From an uncultured Clostridia bacterium (lineage in GTDB: Bacteria; Bacillota; Clostridia; Oscillospirales; Acutalibacteraceae), in contig CANPVE010000001.1 of the NCBI GenBank assembly GCA_947581635.1, positions 1-64,000 on the forward strand: a DNA stretch of 64,000 nucleotides. Reading direction: 5' to 3'. The notes under the pieces are model-generated. The model had not been told where the DNA came from, searched no databases, and saw nothing but the letters and a program-made list of their open reading frames with translations. Both the position numbers and the translations under genes were made by a program. This document shows positions 40,964 through 50,098 of this stretch, one piece after another. Each line of letters starts with the position of its first letter. The first letter of the stretch is position 1.

Positions 40964-43366
40964 ATGTCCGGCAAAATATCGGAACTCAAGGGGCGGTTTG
41001 CCGCTGCGGGCGGCGTCAGGAAGGAGCTGCTTAAACTGCTCGGATTCGTCTCCGCACAGTCGCTCATACTGCTGCGAGTGGCCGTCAATGGAGTGGGCGC
41101 GGCAGCGTTCGCCGCCTTTTGGCTGATTTTAGCGTGGGATATCGCCGCCGCTGTGATATCGTGGCGCTCAGGCTTCAAAGCCAATACCGTTATCATGTAT
41201 TTTCCGCCCACTGTATTTGCATTCGGAGCGGCGGTGCAATGCGCTCTGGTCATAACAGACAGAGACTATGTGTCAAAAATAAATGATATTGTCATTCAGG
41301 ACGTTGCCGTTGCGATGTTATGCTTTGCCGCCGTGTTTTTTCTGTACAATTTCGCTCTGAAACTTATTGAACTGAGGTGGGTCAGGGCAGCGCTTGCGGC
41401 GGCGGCAGTTGTAATTTACGCCTCGACGATCATATCGGGCAGAGTTTTCGGTATCAGTGACAACGACGCGAATCTCAGTCTGTTTGGAGTGCAGCTTCAC
41501 GAGCTTATCAAGATAATCTTTGTCATACTGATGGGATACATTCTCAGCTCAGAGACGCTTGGCACGGGCGCAAAGCTGGGTTTGAGTTTTCTGTTTCTAA
41601 CGGTGTGCGGCGCGTCCATGGTTATAATGAATGAATTCGGCACGCTGCTCGTGTATGTCACGGTTTATGTATTGTCGCTTTGCACTGTCGTGGATTTTTC
41701 AAACATCGCATTTTCGGTCAGGACTGCTCTCAGAAAGAAGCCCGTCAAAATCGTATTCTCAATAATGGCGGCGATGTTCGTGGTGCTCTGCATTGTATTT
41801 TACGACAAAGTGGCAAACGCTGTTGAGGGCAAATACGAGAGCCGGATACTGCCTTGGATAGGGCTTACAAATAACGAGCACAAACAGCGCATGACATATG
41901 CCATAATGAACGGAGGAATTTTTGGCATATGGGACATAAGAAACATGATTTCGGTACCGGTTGCTCAGAGCGACGTTACCTATACAATGGTACTGCAATT
42001 TTTCGGTCAGCTCGGGGGGCTGGTTCTGATTGTGCTTTATGTGTTGTTTGCCTATGTCAGTCAAAGCGAGGCGGCAAAATCTCTCGAATTAAGAAGCCGC
42101 ACGTATGCTGTAATAGCTTCGTTCATGTTTTCGGCTCAGGCATTTATCGCCATAGCCTCGGCAATAGGTCTGCTGCCGCTCATAGGTCTTACAACCCCGC
42201 TGGTCTCAAAGGGCGGAATGTCTTATATCACCGAGTTTATACTTCTCGGGGTGATAACTCGGGACCATTACAATTTCTGTACAAGCGAAAATTATGAAGC
42301 CTGCCTCGCCGTTGACAGAGAAATAAGCGGGAAGCTCAGTGCCAAAGCGGCAAACGACAGGCTGGAACGGTTTAAAAAGATGATGGGGTTCATTAGAAGC
42401 AGGAGATTTGTCAAAGCCATGCTGACAACCGTTTGTGCGGTGTCGGTGGCGGCTCTTGTCCTGACGGCGGCGGCAGGCTTTTTTATTGACAGCAAGTTTG
42501 ACCTGATGCACGTGACGGCACTTGATCGGAGCGGGTGGAGCGACAACCCACCGGAGGAAATGTCTGGGGTTAAGCTTGCGTCAAAGAAGTACGTCAAAAA
42601 TATACTGCTGCTGGGCTGCGACAAGGAAAAGGACGGCGTTTGCCGAAGCGATGCGATAATGCTCATGAGCCTGAATACAAAGGCAAATAAAATAAAACTG
42701 TTGTCTTTTCAAAGAGACAATTATGTGGAAATTCCGGGGAAAGATGGCAAGGACAAGTTAAACAGCGCATATTCGTACGGCGGTGCGGGGCTTGTTGTTC
42801 AGACAATTCAAAACAATTTCAGAATTAAGATAGATGATTATATAGAGATTGACATGGACGGCTTTTTTAATCTGGTGGAGGAGCTGGACAAGCTTACCTT
42901 AACCATAACCGACGCGGAGGCGGAATATATCAACGAAAGAATACAGGGCAATCTTTCATCGGGAGCCGTTGATTTGACGCCAAAACAGGCGCTTGCATAC
43001 GTCAGGGCGCGCAAGATACCGGGGAGCAGCGGGGACTTCGCCAGAACCGGGCGTCAACGCAAGGCGTTGGCGGCAATTTCAAAGGAGCTTGACGCAATGA
43101 TCAAAGCAGGGCGATTCGGACAACTCAATCAGGTTGTAAATACCGCAGCCGCTACGGTCACAACGGATATATCGAATGACGAGTTTAAGGAAATACTGCC
43201 CGATATGCTGTTCGCCTTGAACAGCTTCGCGAAATCCGACAGCATAGACAGCCAAAGCGTGCCGTTTGGCAAGCACTATGACAATATAAGGGTAAACGGC
43301 ACGGATTACATCGAGCCGCAGCTTATGGAAAATTACAGGTACATCTGCGAATATCTCTACGAATAG
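40964..43366 (+). CDS. SEDS (FtsW/RodA/SpoVE) polymerase fused to a LytR-CpsA-Psr domain
   Basis: An 800-residue fusion. The N-terminal part, about ten helices to residue 440, has SEDS landmarks: GVQLHELIKIIFVILMGYIL (175-194), MNEFGTLLVY, the catalytic Asp in AQSDVTYTMVLQFFGQLGGL (Asp337) and LLPLIGLTTPLVSKGGMSYI (403-422). After another helix (about 485-508) an LCP domain follows outside (about 545-705): NILLLGCDKEKDGVCRSDA, LLSFQRDNYVEIP, KLNSAYSYGG and QALAYVRAR...DFARTGRQRKAL. SEDS proteins polymerise lipid II; LCP enzymes attach glycopolymers to the wall. The usual SEDS Glu after the Asp is Gln here. It is co-transcribed with a class B PBP. Confidence 0.9.
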   Translation: MSGKISELKGRFAAAGGVRKELLKLLGFVSAQSLILLRVAVNGVGAAAFAAFWLILAWDIAAAVISWRSGFKANTVIMYFPPTVFAFGAAVQCALVITDRDYVSKINDIVIQDVAVAMLCFAAVFFLYNFALKLIELRWVRAALAAAAVVIYASTIISGRVFGISDNDANLSLFGVQLHELIKIIFVILMGYILSSETLGTGAKLGLSFLFLTVCGASMVIMNEFGTLLVYVTVYVLSLCTVVDFSNIAFSVRTALRKKPVKIVFSIMAAMFVVLCIVFYDKVANAVEGKYESRILPWIGLTNNEHKQRMTYAIMNGGIFGIWDIRNMISVPVAQSDVTYTMVLQFFGQLGGLVLIVLYVLFAYVSQSEAAKSLELRSRTYAVIASFMFSAQAFIAIASAIGLLPLIGLTTPLVSKGGMSYITEFILLGVITRDHYNFCTSENYEACLAVDREISGKLSAKAANDRLERFKKMMGFIRSRRFVKAMLTTVCAVSVAALVLTAAAGFFIDSKFDLMHVTALDRSGWSDNPPEEMSGVKLASKKYVKNILLLGCDKEKDGVCRSDAIMLMSLNTKANKIKLLSFQRDNYVEIPGKDGKDKLNSAYSYGGAGLVVQTIQNNFRIKIDDYIEIDMDGFFNLVEELDKLTLTITDAEAEYINERIQGNLSSGAVDLTPKQALAYVRARKIPGSSGDFARTGRQRKALAAISKELDAMIKAGRFGQLNQVVNTAAATVTTDISNDEFKEILPDMLFALNSFAKSDSIDSQSVPFGKHYDNIRVNGTDYIEPQLMENYRYICEYLYE

Positions 43367-43382
43367 TCGGGAGGGTTGGAGT

Positions 43383-44828
43383 GTGAACAGACTACGCGCC
43401 AAAATGAGGAGGATATACGCCATTTTGCTGATTGCAGCCATAATTTTGATTTCGTCGGACATCAATAATTTTCTGGGCGCAGTTGACAGCGATAGGAAGT
43501 CGCTTGACTCTGCGGCACGATTCAATTCCTATCTGTGGGATCGCTCAAGAGGTGAAATTTACGACCGGGACGGAAATAAGATAGTTTACAACGAGATGAA
43601 GAGCGGCAATCCGGTGCGGAATTACGATAACTGCACCGAGGCGTATTCCGCAGTTATAGGATATCACACGGTAGTGACGCAGACTGCTGTGAGGAAGAAT
43701 TCAAATGGAGACGACGAAACCTATGTTGTCAAATTCGAGCACAACGAGGGCGGTGTGGAACGCACAAAAAGCGATTGGCTACTCACGGGCGACAATACAA
43801 ACAGATCTGTGGGAGGCAGCATAGTTCTCACGCTGGACAGCGGACTCCAGGAACTTTGTTACAGTCAGATAAGAGAATTCGACATGGCGGCGGTCACTGT
43901 GATAGACATAAATACGGGTGAGATACTCGCCCTTACCGATACTCCGTCTTATAACACCTCCGCCGTGGTGGGCAGTGGCACAAAGGAGAATTACGACGCA
44001 GTTATTCCTAAAAACTCTCTGTACCAGTTTGCCACAAGTCCACAGGTTCCCGGCTCGGTATTTAAAATCATATCTGCATCCGTGTTCTGCGACGCGGGAA
44101 TGGAGAATGTAAAGGTAGATGACAGCAAGGCGTTTGAATACAACGGGGAGTACAAGATAACCAACGCGGGTGACGAAAAGAATGGCATGATAGGTCTAAC
44201 CGAGGCTATCCGCCATTCGTCAAACGTCTACTTTGCGAGTGTGGGAAAGCAAGTGGGCGCGGAGACAATGGAAAAATATCTCACGCAAAAGTGGAAGTTC
44301 AATCAAAACATAGAATTGGATTTTGTTACTCTCTCACCCGAGGTCTGTCTTGACAACCGGCAGCTTCTCTACAACACCGCTTACGGTCAGGGCGATCTTA
44401 ATGTATCTCCTCTGTACGTGTGCATGGCGACCGCCGCAGTCGGAGATGAAAACGGGGATTTCTGCAAGCCGTATCTCTACAGCAAATTCATAAACGCCGA
44501 TGGCCGCACTGTCAAGTCGATGAATGGAAAGCGTCAAATCATCACCAAAAACGCTGTGTCTCAGAAAGCGCGCGGCGTAATAATTGAAGGCATGACCGCC
44601 AGGGCGAAGGATTTGGGCATAAAAAACGCCGCTGTCAAGACGGGAACCGCCCAGATAGACGGCGACAAGGTAAATCTTTGGATGACAGGACTTGTATTTG
44701 TCGACAGTTTGCCAAAATACGCAGTTACCATAGCGCGGTTTGAGGTTCCGGAGGAGGGGCATTTCGGCAATCAGCTCAAGCAGGAGTTTTCGTCGATAGC
44801 GGATGCGCTTGTTAAAAGGAACCAATAA
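43383..44828 (+). CDS. Class B penicillin-binding protein (transpeptidase)
   Basis: A 481-residue protein with an N-terminal membrane anchor (about 10-25), a short pedestal and a transpeptidase domain. Motifs are complete: SVFK (Ser225), SSN (279-281) and KTG (419-421), so it should be active. The R-G-E-I-Y-D-R-D-G block near 56-64 is the class B signature. It is short, as in mycobacterial PbpA. The start is GTG, with GGAGGG upstream. It is encoded 16 bases after the SEDS-LCP gene, the standard polymerase-transpeptidase pairing. Its last 17 bases overlap the end of the convergent kinase gene. Confidence 0.95.
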   Translation: MNRLRAKMRRIYAILLIAAIILISSDINNFLGAVDSDRKSLDSAARFNSYLWDRSRGEIYDRDGNKIVYNEMKSGNPVRNYDNCTEAYSAVIGYHTVVTQTAVRKNSNGDDETYVVKFEHNEGGVERTKSDWLLTGDNTNRSVGGSIVLTLDSGLQELCYSQIREFDMAAVTVIDINTGEILALTDTPSYNTSAVVGSGTKENYDAVIPKNSLYQFATSPQVPGSVFKIISASVFCDAGMENVKVDDSKAFEYNGEYKITNAGDEKNGMIGLTEAIRHSSNVYFASVGKQVGAETMEKYLTQKWKFNQNIELDFVTLSPEVCLDNRQLLYNTAYGQGDLNVSPLYVCMATAAVGDENGDFCKPYLYSKFINADGRTVKSMNGKRQIITKNAVSQKARGVIIEGMTARAKDLGIKNAAVKTGTAQIDGDKVNLWMTGLVFVDSLPKYAVTIARFEVPEEGHFGNQLKQEFSSIADALVKRNQ

Positions 44829-45564
44829 GCGTATGTATGCATGAATAAAGCTGTTCCAAGGGATCTTCTGCGGATTCGCACCGCGCGATAAGTTCTGCCG
44901 CCTCATGCGTTCCAAGCCGGTTTTCGAGCAGGTCTATTATCATTCTGCATTGCTGAACTTCACATTCCGGTGCGCTCATATTTCCAAACGCGCCTCTGTG
45001 GGACGCCGTGGAACTGTACACAGCCATGCGGCTGCCGGTATTAATCGCATAGGCGCCTTCAAAGTCAATCAGCCATGCGTTGCCGTCGTGGTCTATTATT
45101 ATATTGTCGGGGGATATATCCATGTGATAATATTTAAAATTGCGGTTGACATATTGTAGTATCACAATAACAGATTGGCATATTGCGAGCAGGTCGCGTG
45201 TCATGATGCTTTGCAGCACGGTTTCCAGCGAATTGCCTTCGATATGCTCAAATAATATTCCATATGCGCTGCCGCCGCCGCAGATTATGTTGTTGAACTC
45301 CGCAAGCGCGCACGGAATTCGTATGTTCGTGCCCGCGATGCTGTCCCTGAGTGACGAACCGTGCAGCTTTTGATAGGAACGGCTGTAGGTCTCCCGCCAA
45401 AGTTCCGCCTCTCGTGACGTATTTTTTACAAGCTTTAAGACATATCGGCGCCTTTCTCCGTCCTCCAATATCATAACGCCCCGATCTCCGGTTTTGATGT
45501 TGTGTATTTTGTTGTATTCGACGCCGCTGAGATATACGTGCGAGCAAACAATTTTATTTTCCAT
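44812..45564 (-). CDS. Eukaryotic-like Ser/Thr protein kinase (short)
   Basis: A 250-residue kinase without membrane helix or sensor domain. The phosphate-anchoring Lys is K44 in YVLKLVK, the catalytic loop is YYHMDISPDNIII (Asp149, Asn154), the metal Asp is in LIDFEG (Asp167, with DFE in place of DFG) and SAPE (197-200) marks the end of the activation segment. It should phosphorylate Ser/Thr on neighbouring proteins such as the FHA or membrane proteins (inference). It is on the opposite strand to the rest of the locus and overlaps the PBP gene tail to tail. Its own promoter lies at 45662-45634. Confidence 0.85.
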   Translation of the reverse strand: MENKIVCSHVYLSGVEYNKIHNIKTGDRGVMILEDGERRRYVLKLVKNTSREAELWRETYSRSYQKLHGSSLRDSIAGTNIRIPCALAEFNNIICGGGSAYGILFEHIEGNSLETVLQSIMTRDLLAICQSVIVILQYVNRNFKYYHMDISPDNIIIDHDGNAWLIDFEGAYAINTGSRMAVYSSTASHRGAFGNMSAPECEVQQCRMIIDLLENRLGTHEAAELIARCESAEDPLEQLYSCIHTLIGSF

Positions 45565-45622
45565 GATATACCCTATTGCCTATCCTTTCCTTTTGGCGTA
45601 TAATCAAAGGTAGTAATTGATT

Positions 45623-45662
45623 TTGACAGATACATTATAGCATTTTTAATTTGTTTATTCAA
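45623..45662. promoter_or_regulatory. Divergent promoters of the kinase and PP2C genes
   Basis: Minus strand: TTGAAT (45662-45657), a 17-base spacer and TATAAT (45639-45634) for the kinase; this one is clear. Plus strand: TTGACA (45623-45628) with a weak TTAATT at 45646-45651 for the PP2C operon. The two overlap, so kinase and phosphatase transcription may interfere. Confidence 0.6.
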
Positions 45663-45691
45663 TCGGATTCTTAAAGACTAAGGGTGATATT

Positions 45692-46513
45692 ATGCTGCGC
45701 ATCTTCAGCGACACATACATAAACGGACGGGAAACTAATCAGGACAGATACACGTGTATAAAACTTTCGCTAAAAGACGGCTCGTCCGCACAATTCCTGG
45801 CCGTTGCCGACGGCATGGGCGGCATGGAATGCGGCGAACAATACGCAGAAGCGGCGCTGTCGGCGGCCGCAGCGTGTGTGACGGAAGCTGTGTTCCGCGC
45901 CGGGCAAGACAGCATATGCGATCCCCGTGTATCTCTGACCGAGCTGCTTTGCCGCAGCTTTGAGTCCGTAGCAGATGATATATGCGGGCAGATCAATACC
46001 CGTGTTGTGAGCGAAGCTGAAAAAAAGGGAATAGGAGCAGGTGGCGCGACGTTGAGCGCCTGCGTGGTGATCGATAAAACACTTTTCGCTTTTAACACGG
46101 GAGATTCTCCGATATATCTGCTGAGCGGAGGCAAGGCGGCGGAACTAAGCGTGCGTGACAATATTGCGGAAAGGTATGTAAGGGAGGGGCGGCTGAAACG
46201 CGGCTCCGATGAGTATTACGAAAAGTCAGGCAGTCTGACAAGCTACATCGGAAAAAAGAGCGGTGGCGTTGCTACACATTTTTGCAGGAGGGAGCTTTTG
46301 GAGCGCGACATAGTGATACTTGGCAGCGACGGAGCGTTTGGCGGGATAAACTGCGCGGAGGATTTGGAAGAAAAATTCGCCGCCGTGTCTGCCGATTCGC
46401 TGTGCAGGCGTATTTTTGCGCAGGCGTCGCGCTTTACCGACGATAATCAGACGGCTATAGTTGTGGAGTACTTTGAAAAGGCCGCAAAGGGACTGTTTTC
46501 ATTTTTTAAATGA
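45692..46513 (+). CDS. PP2C-type protein Ser/Thr phosphatase
   Basis: A 273-residue cytosolic phosphatase with metal motifs in order: RETNQDRY (about 13-20), VADGMGGMECGE (about 40-51), GGATLSA, NTGDSPIYLL, ILGSDGAFGG and TDDNQTAIVV near the C-terminus. It should reverse phosphorylation by the two nearby kinases. It is divergent from the short kinase and first in a run of co-directional genes. It resembles PstP in catalytic layout but has no membrane anchor. Confidence 0.95.
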   Translation: MLRIFSDTYINGRETNQDRYTCIKLSLKDGSSAQFLAVADGMGGMECGEQYAEAALSAAAACVTEAVFRAGQDSICDPRVSLTELLCRSFESVADDICGQINTRVVSEAEKKGIGAGGATLSACVVIDKTLFAFNTGDSPIYLLSGGKAAELSVRDNIAERYVREGRLKRGSDEYYEKSGSLTSYIGKKSGGVATHFCRRELLERDIVILGSDGAFGGINCAEDLEEKFAAVSADSLCRRIFAQASRFTDDNQTAIVVEYFEKAAKGLFSFFK

Positions 46514-46521
46514 GGGTATAG

Positions 46522-48012
46522 ATGATGAGTGGTGACAATAATCAAGGCATTCTCAAGGTCGGCGGGGAATATGAATTTCGCTGCATTCCCTTCTCAGGCT
46601 GTACAGAGTGTGACATACCGCGCGGCAGTCTAAGGATCACCTGCGACAAAGGTGGTGAAAAATACTGCGCCGAGCAGTGCGGCGGCAGCGGAAGATTCTT
46701 TGTAAAATCCCAGAAAAAATCCTCGGAATACGCACTTCCCTACGCTTTGCCCGAGATAGGCCGTTTTGACGAGGGTGGAAGGACTTACTACGTTTACGAG
46801 CAGTACGACGGCACGATTATGGATTTATTCACTGAGGGCACTGTTTTGAATGAATGGCTCAATGCCAGGCTGAAAGGAAAAAAGGACTGGGAGAAAAAAA
46901 AGGAAAAGGAACTTATCGCCGCTTCGGTTTTCCTTAAGATGATGTTTACGGTAAGGTCGCTCTACTGCTGCTCGGACGACTCAAATTTTGACATCAAGGC
47001 GGAGAACGTGGTGTATAAAATACGTGACGACAGACTTATTATAAAAGTTATTGATTTCTTTGAGACTACGCTTAAGAGCTACTATCACTCGGGTCTTAAT
47101 GACTTTCACGCCATCAACGCCTCGCTCACATGGCTTTCGCCCGTGCTTCCATACATATCCTACAACCGCGACAGCAACAACACCATTGCCCTCCAGGCCG
47201 CAAAATACTGTGACATATATTCCATGGGTGTAATGCTGTACTGGCTTTATTCCGAGGGCAGGAGCATATGGAAGGAACCGTGGAACAGCGGCGAGCATTG
47301 GAACGCCACCTATGAGGCGGAAGGTTCAAAAAGAATGTACCAATATGAGGCTGTTTTCAAAAAGGACTTCCTGCAATTTTATTATGACAGTCCCAACCGT
47401 CCCAAGGATATGCTCAGAGACATACGGCCTGCGGATTTCCACTTTGCCAAAGCGCCCGAACGCGTAGCGGCCCTGGCGGAGAAAATGCTGTCGTTTCCCG
47501 GTGAATACTCCGGCAGCAAATCCGACGTGTGCGACGATATTATAAGCGAATACTGCAAAATGCTCAGCGAGTGCGGCAGTATTCCAGATGACACGGAAAT
47601 ACCCTACAGATATCTGCCCCGAAAGGATATCCGGACGGGGGACAGGAGCTTTGTAATAACGCTTTCGGTGCAAATGCTGTGCGGTGACGGTTCCCTGAGC
47701 GAATGGGAGGAATACCAGTGTCTGAACATGAGCGATGGCGACATTCGCAATGTGCCGATTACCATACACAGGCTGCGTCCGATAGCGGGCGGTTTTCGCG
47801 AAGAAATAAACGATTTGCTGTTCATCTATCTGAAGAATAACCGTGTGTATTACCGCACGGCGACAAGCCTCATAGAAAACAGGCTGCGTTACGTCGGCTC
47901 GTCGTTTGGCGAATTCACCCATGACACAACTCTGGAGTTCTCGCTGAGAGAGGGCGATGAGGATACATTCAGGCTGACGGTTTGCAGACGGGAGGGCGCG
48001 GCGATTGAATAA
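46522..48012 (+). CDS. Divergent protein kinase-like protein with C-terminal domain
   Basis: A 496-residue soluble protein. Kinase landmarks are RFFVKSQKK (candidate Lys62), NFDIKAENVVYKI (Asp157, Lys159, Asn162 of the catalytic loop, with the HRD His replaced), KVIDFFE (Asp178, DFF for DFG) and CDIYSMGVMLYWLY (about 213-226). All metal and catalytic positions are kept, so it may be active despite low similarity. The last 130 residues (from SFVITLSVQMLCGDGSL) form a separate domain I do not recognise. It starts eight bases after the PP2C gene and overlaps the next gene by eight bases. Confidence 0.75.
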   Translation: MMSGDNNQGILKVGGEYEFRCIPFSGCTECDIPRGSLRITCDKGGEKYCAEQCGGSGRFFVKSQKKSSEYALPYALPEIGRFDEGGRTYYVYEQYDGTIMDLFTEGTVLNEWLNARLKGKKDWEKKKEKELIAASVFLKMMFTVRSLYCCSDDSNFDIKAENVVYKIRDDRLIIKVIDFFETTLKSYYHSGLNDFHAINASLTWLSPVLPYISYNRDSNNTIALQAAKYCDIYSMGVMLYWLYSEGRSIWKEPWNSGEHWNATYEAEGSKRMYQYEAVFKKDFLQFYYDSPNRPKDMLRDIRPADFHFAKAPERVAALAEKMLSFPGEYSGSKSDVCDDIISEYCKMLSECGSIPDDTEIPYRYLPRKDIRTGDRSFVITLSVQMLCGDGSLSEWEEYQCLNMSDGDIRNVPITIHRLRPIAGGFREEINDLLFIYLKNNRVYYRTATSLIENRLRYVGSSFGEFTHDTTLEFSLREGDEDTFRLTVCRREGAAIE

Positions 48013-48751
48013 AAATCTAAATATAATTATGGTATCCGAAGCGTGCGCTCAGATGGGCGCCAATTATGTTCCCGGCAGCGAAAAAATCTCCTACGGCACT
48101 GGCGCAATAGTGTTTGAGCTGATGAATTCCGTCGCGGAGAGACTGAGGCAGAACGACAGCGTAACGTTTGACGAGGTCAAACTCATGTTTTTTAAAACAA
48201 GGTGGGATTGGATAAGGAAGCAGTCCGGCGGAGAAGAATATTGTGATCTGTTCTCCGGCTATATGGTGACGGATTTCGCCCACAATGACTGTGAATATAT
48301 CGAAAGTCACTCCGACAGATTATGTGCCGTTCAGTCTGTCAACGAAGCACTGTCGAAAATATACAGGGACGACGACGGTGTATCCGTTCTTGTGTTTGCG
48401 TCTTATACTCCAAACATATTTGCAAATTCAAGCGCGGATGATGTTTTGCTCAGCGCCGAAAACATTCCCGATTTGTCGTTCTTCTTTCTGAACGGCGTTT
48501 CGGACGGAGAAGCCGCCCTGCTCGCGAAGTTCAACACGGGCAGATATAACGCCCGCATAATCAGCTTTGATTCTGTGGAAGCGGACATTAATAAATTTTA
48601 CAACGACCTTACAGACAATATCAACATAAAGAACGCTGTGAATTACTCAATTGATTCGCGGCGCGGTCTGGCTTACAGCATTTACGGACTGCTCAAAAGC
48701 GCGTTAAAAATAAATCACTCGCTTGCGGCGGGCATCGAGTTCAGCATATAA
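48005..48751 (+). CDS. Unknown protein, weakly vWA-like
   Basis: A 248-residue soluble protein, TTG start with GGGAGG nine bases upstream and an eight-base overlap with the kinase-like gene. The alternation of LNIIMVSEACAQMG, VSVLVFASYTPNIF and DLSFFFLNGVSDGEA resembles the strands of a von Willebrand A domain, but the DxSxS metal site is missing. I would not assign it on this alone. Translational coupling places it firmly in the kinase/GTPase operon. Confidence 0.6.
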   Translation: MNKNLNIIMVSEACAQMGANYVPGSEKISYGTGAIVFELMNSVAERLRQNDSVTFDEVKLMFFKTRWDWIRKQSGGEEYCDLFSGYMVTDFAHNDCEYIESHSDRLCAVQSVNEALSKIYRDDDGVSVLVFASYTPNIFANSSADDVLLSAENIPDLSFFFLNGVSDGEAALLAKFNTGRYNARIISFDSVEADINKFYNDLTDNINIKNAVNYSIDSRRGLAYSIYGLLKSALKINHSLAAGIEFSI

Positions 48752-48775
48752 ATTACGGCAGGTGAATTTAAAAAG

Positions 48776-50062
48776 ATGATTGACTTTTCAAACGCGGTCA
48801 GCGGTGAGCAGGTCTCGGATTTTCGGCTTAATCAGGAGGACATAAATACAATGCTCTGCGATGCGGCAAAGAAAATGCTGCTTCACAATGAGAGCGGGAC
48901 CCTAAAGAAATTTACAGACGGCGACGAAGATCTTGAAAGAGCTGCGTCGGACGCGGCAAAATTGTGGAATGTCAAAGGGCTTTTTATCGACGACCTGACA
49001 AATATCGACGAGAATTACAGGATCGATACGCTTTCGGCTGAGACGTTGAAGTCAATGCCGCTCAAACAGCGCGCAAAGCTGGCACACGGTGTTCTTGAAA
49101 TACTCGAGCGCGTGGAAGAGCTGGGAATATTTGCCGGATGTGTCGATCTCGGCTCTATAATATATGACAGAGACGGAGTATTTGAGCCGTATATAAAAAA
49201 TGTGTTCCGTTTTCAAATGGGTTGTCTCAGACAGACGTGGCCCGAATACAACCGAGACGAATATAACCTTCCTTTCTTCACTGAGGAACTCCAATATATA
49301 GCCAACACCAGATTGGCTGTGAAAATCCTGATAGCACGTTCCGACAATTTGGGCAACGTAGAAAACAAATCTCCGATTATGCAAAAGCTGGCGTCTGAAA
49401 AGATTTATTCTACACAGTGCCTTATGGCTTTTGCCAAGGCATTGACCGAAGCGGCGGAGGCCAAAAGCCCGAAGGACAAGCCGTTTGGCGAGAGGAAAAA
49501 CGCCGCAGTATGTACGGTGGCGGCTCCATGCACGTCGGAATTGAGCGTCAAGCGTTACTATGATCAAATCGCCCTGATAAACAGCGCGATATCCACCGCA
49601 ATTTCAAAGGGCGTCAGCAAGCCTGTATACGCCGCTTATGCGTGGACGGGCAGCAAGCCGGATTTGTATATGGGCGGGACCCAAACCAACGTGAGGAATT
49701 TTGCGCCGTTTGACGGGGATTACATTCCAAACATACAGTACCACGAGGAGGACAGCGATATGTCGCGGTTTATGCATTCTTATATGGCGGCGGACGCAAT
49801 GCTTCGACTTTTCGACGAAGATTCCGATATTCTGATGTTTGTGCTTCTACCGCCATATGACGACAGCGATTATTCCGGCAAGGTGTCAAAATGCGTGGAG
49901 CAACTCAAGGGGGATTTGGGCGCGAGATTCGACGCGGTATATCTTCACGAGGGCAGATGGGAAAACGGGTACAGCATAAACGATCCCGAGAGCATAAAAA
50001 AGATATTTGATAAGGTGGAGCGGTTGGTTGCACAGCCTGCGCAGCCCGAATTAGTCAATTGA
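48776..50062 (+). CDS. Unknown protein with possible degenerate kinase lobe
   Basis: A 428-residue soluble protein. Around residues 100-145, AHGVLEILERVEELGIFAGCVDLGSIIYDRDG (given in parts here: LEILERVEELG and VDLGSIIYDRDG) has the spacing of a kinase helix E plus catalytic loop, with the Asp but without the Asn and DFG. The C-terminal half is alpha/beta with an acidic patch (YHEEDSDMSRF) and no known family. AGGTGA lies before the ATG, 24 bases after the previous gene. It may be a pseudokinase scaffold (inference, low certainty). Confidence 0.6.
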   Translation: MIDFSNAVSGEQVSDFRLNQEDINTMLCDAAKKMLLHNESGTLKKFTDGDEDLERAASDAAKLWNVKGLFIDDLTNIDENYRIDTLSAETLKSMPLKQRAKLAHGVLEILERVEELGIFAGCVDLGSIIYDRDGVFEPYIKNVFRFQMGCLRQTWPEYNRDEYNLPFFTEELQYIANTRLAVKILIARSDNLGNVENKSPIMQKLASEKIYSTQCLMAFAKALTEAAEAKSPKDKPFGERKNAAVCTVAAPCTSELSVKRYYDQIALINSAISTAISKGVSKPVYAAYAWTGSKPDLYMGGTQTNVRNFAPFDGDYIPNIQYHEEDSDMSRFMHSYMAADAMLRLFDEDSDILMFVLLPPYDDSDYSGKVSKCVEQLKGDLGARFDAVYLHEGRWENGYSINDPESIKKIFDKVERLVAQPAQPELVN

Positions 50063-50098
50063 TCCTGAGATAAAAAGACGTACAAGGAGAAAGCCATT

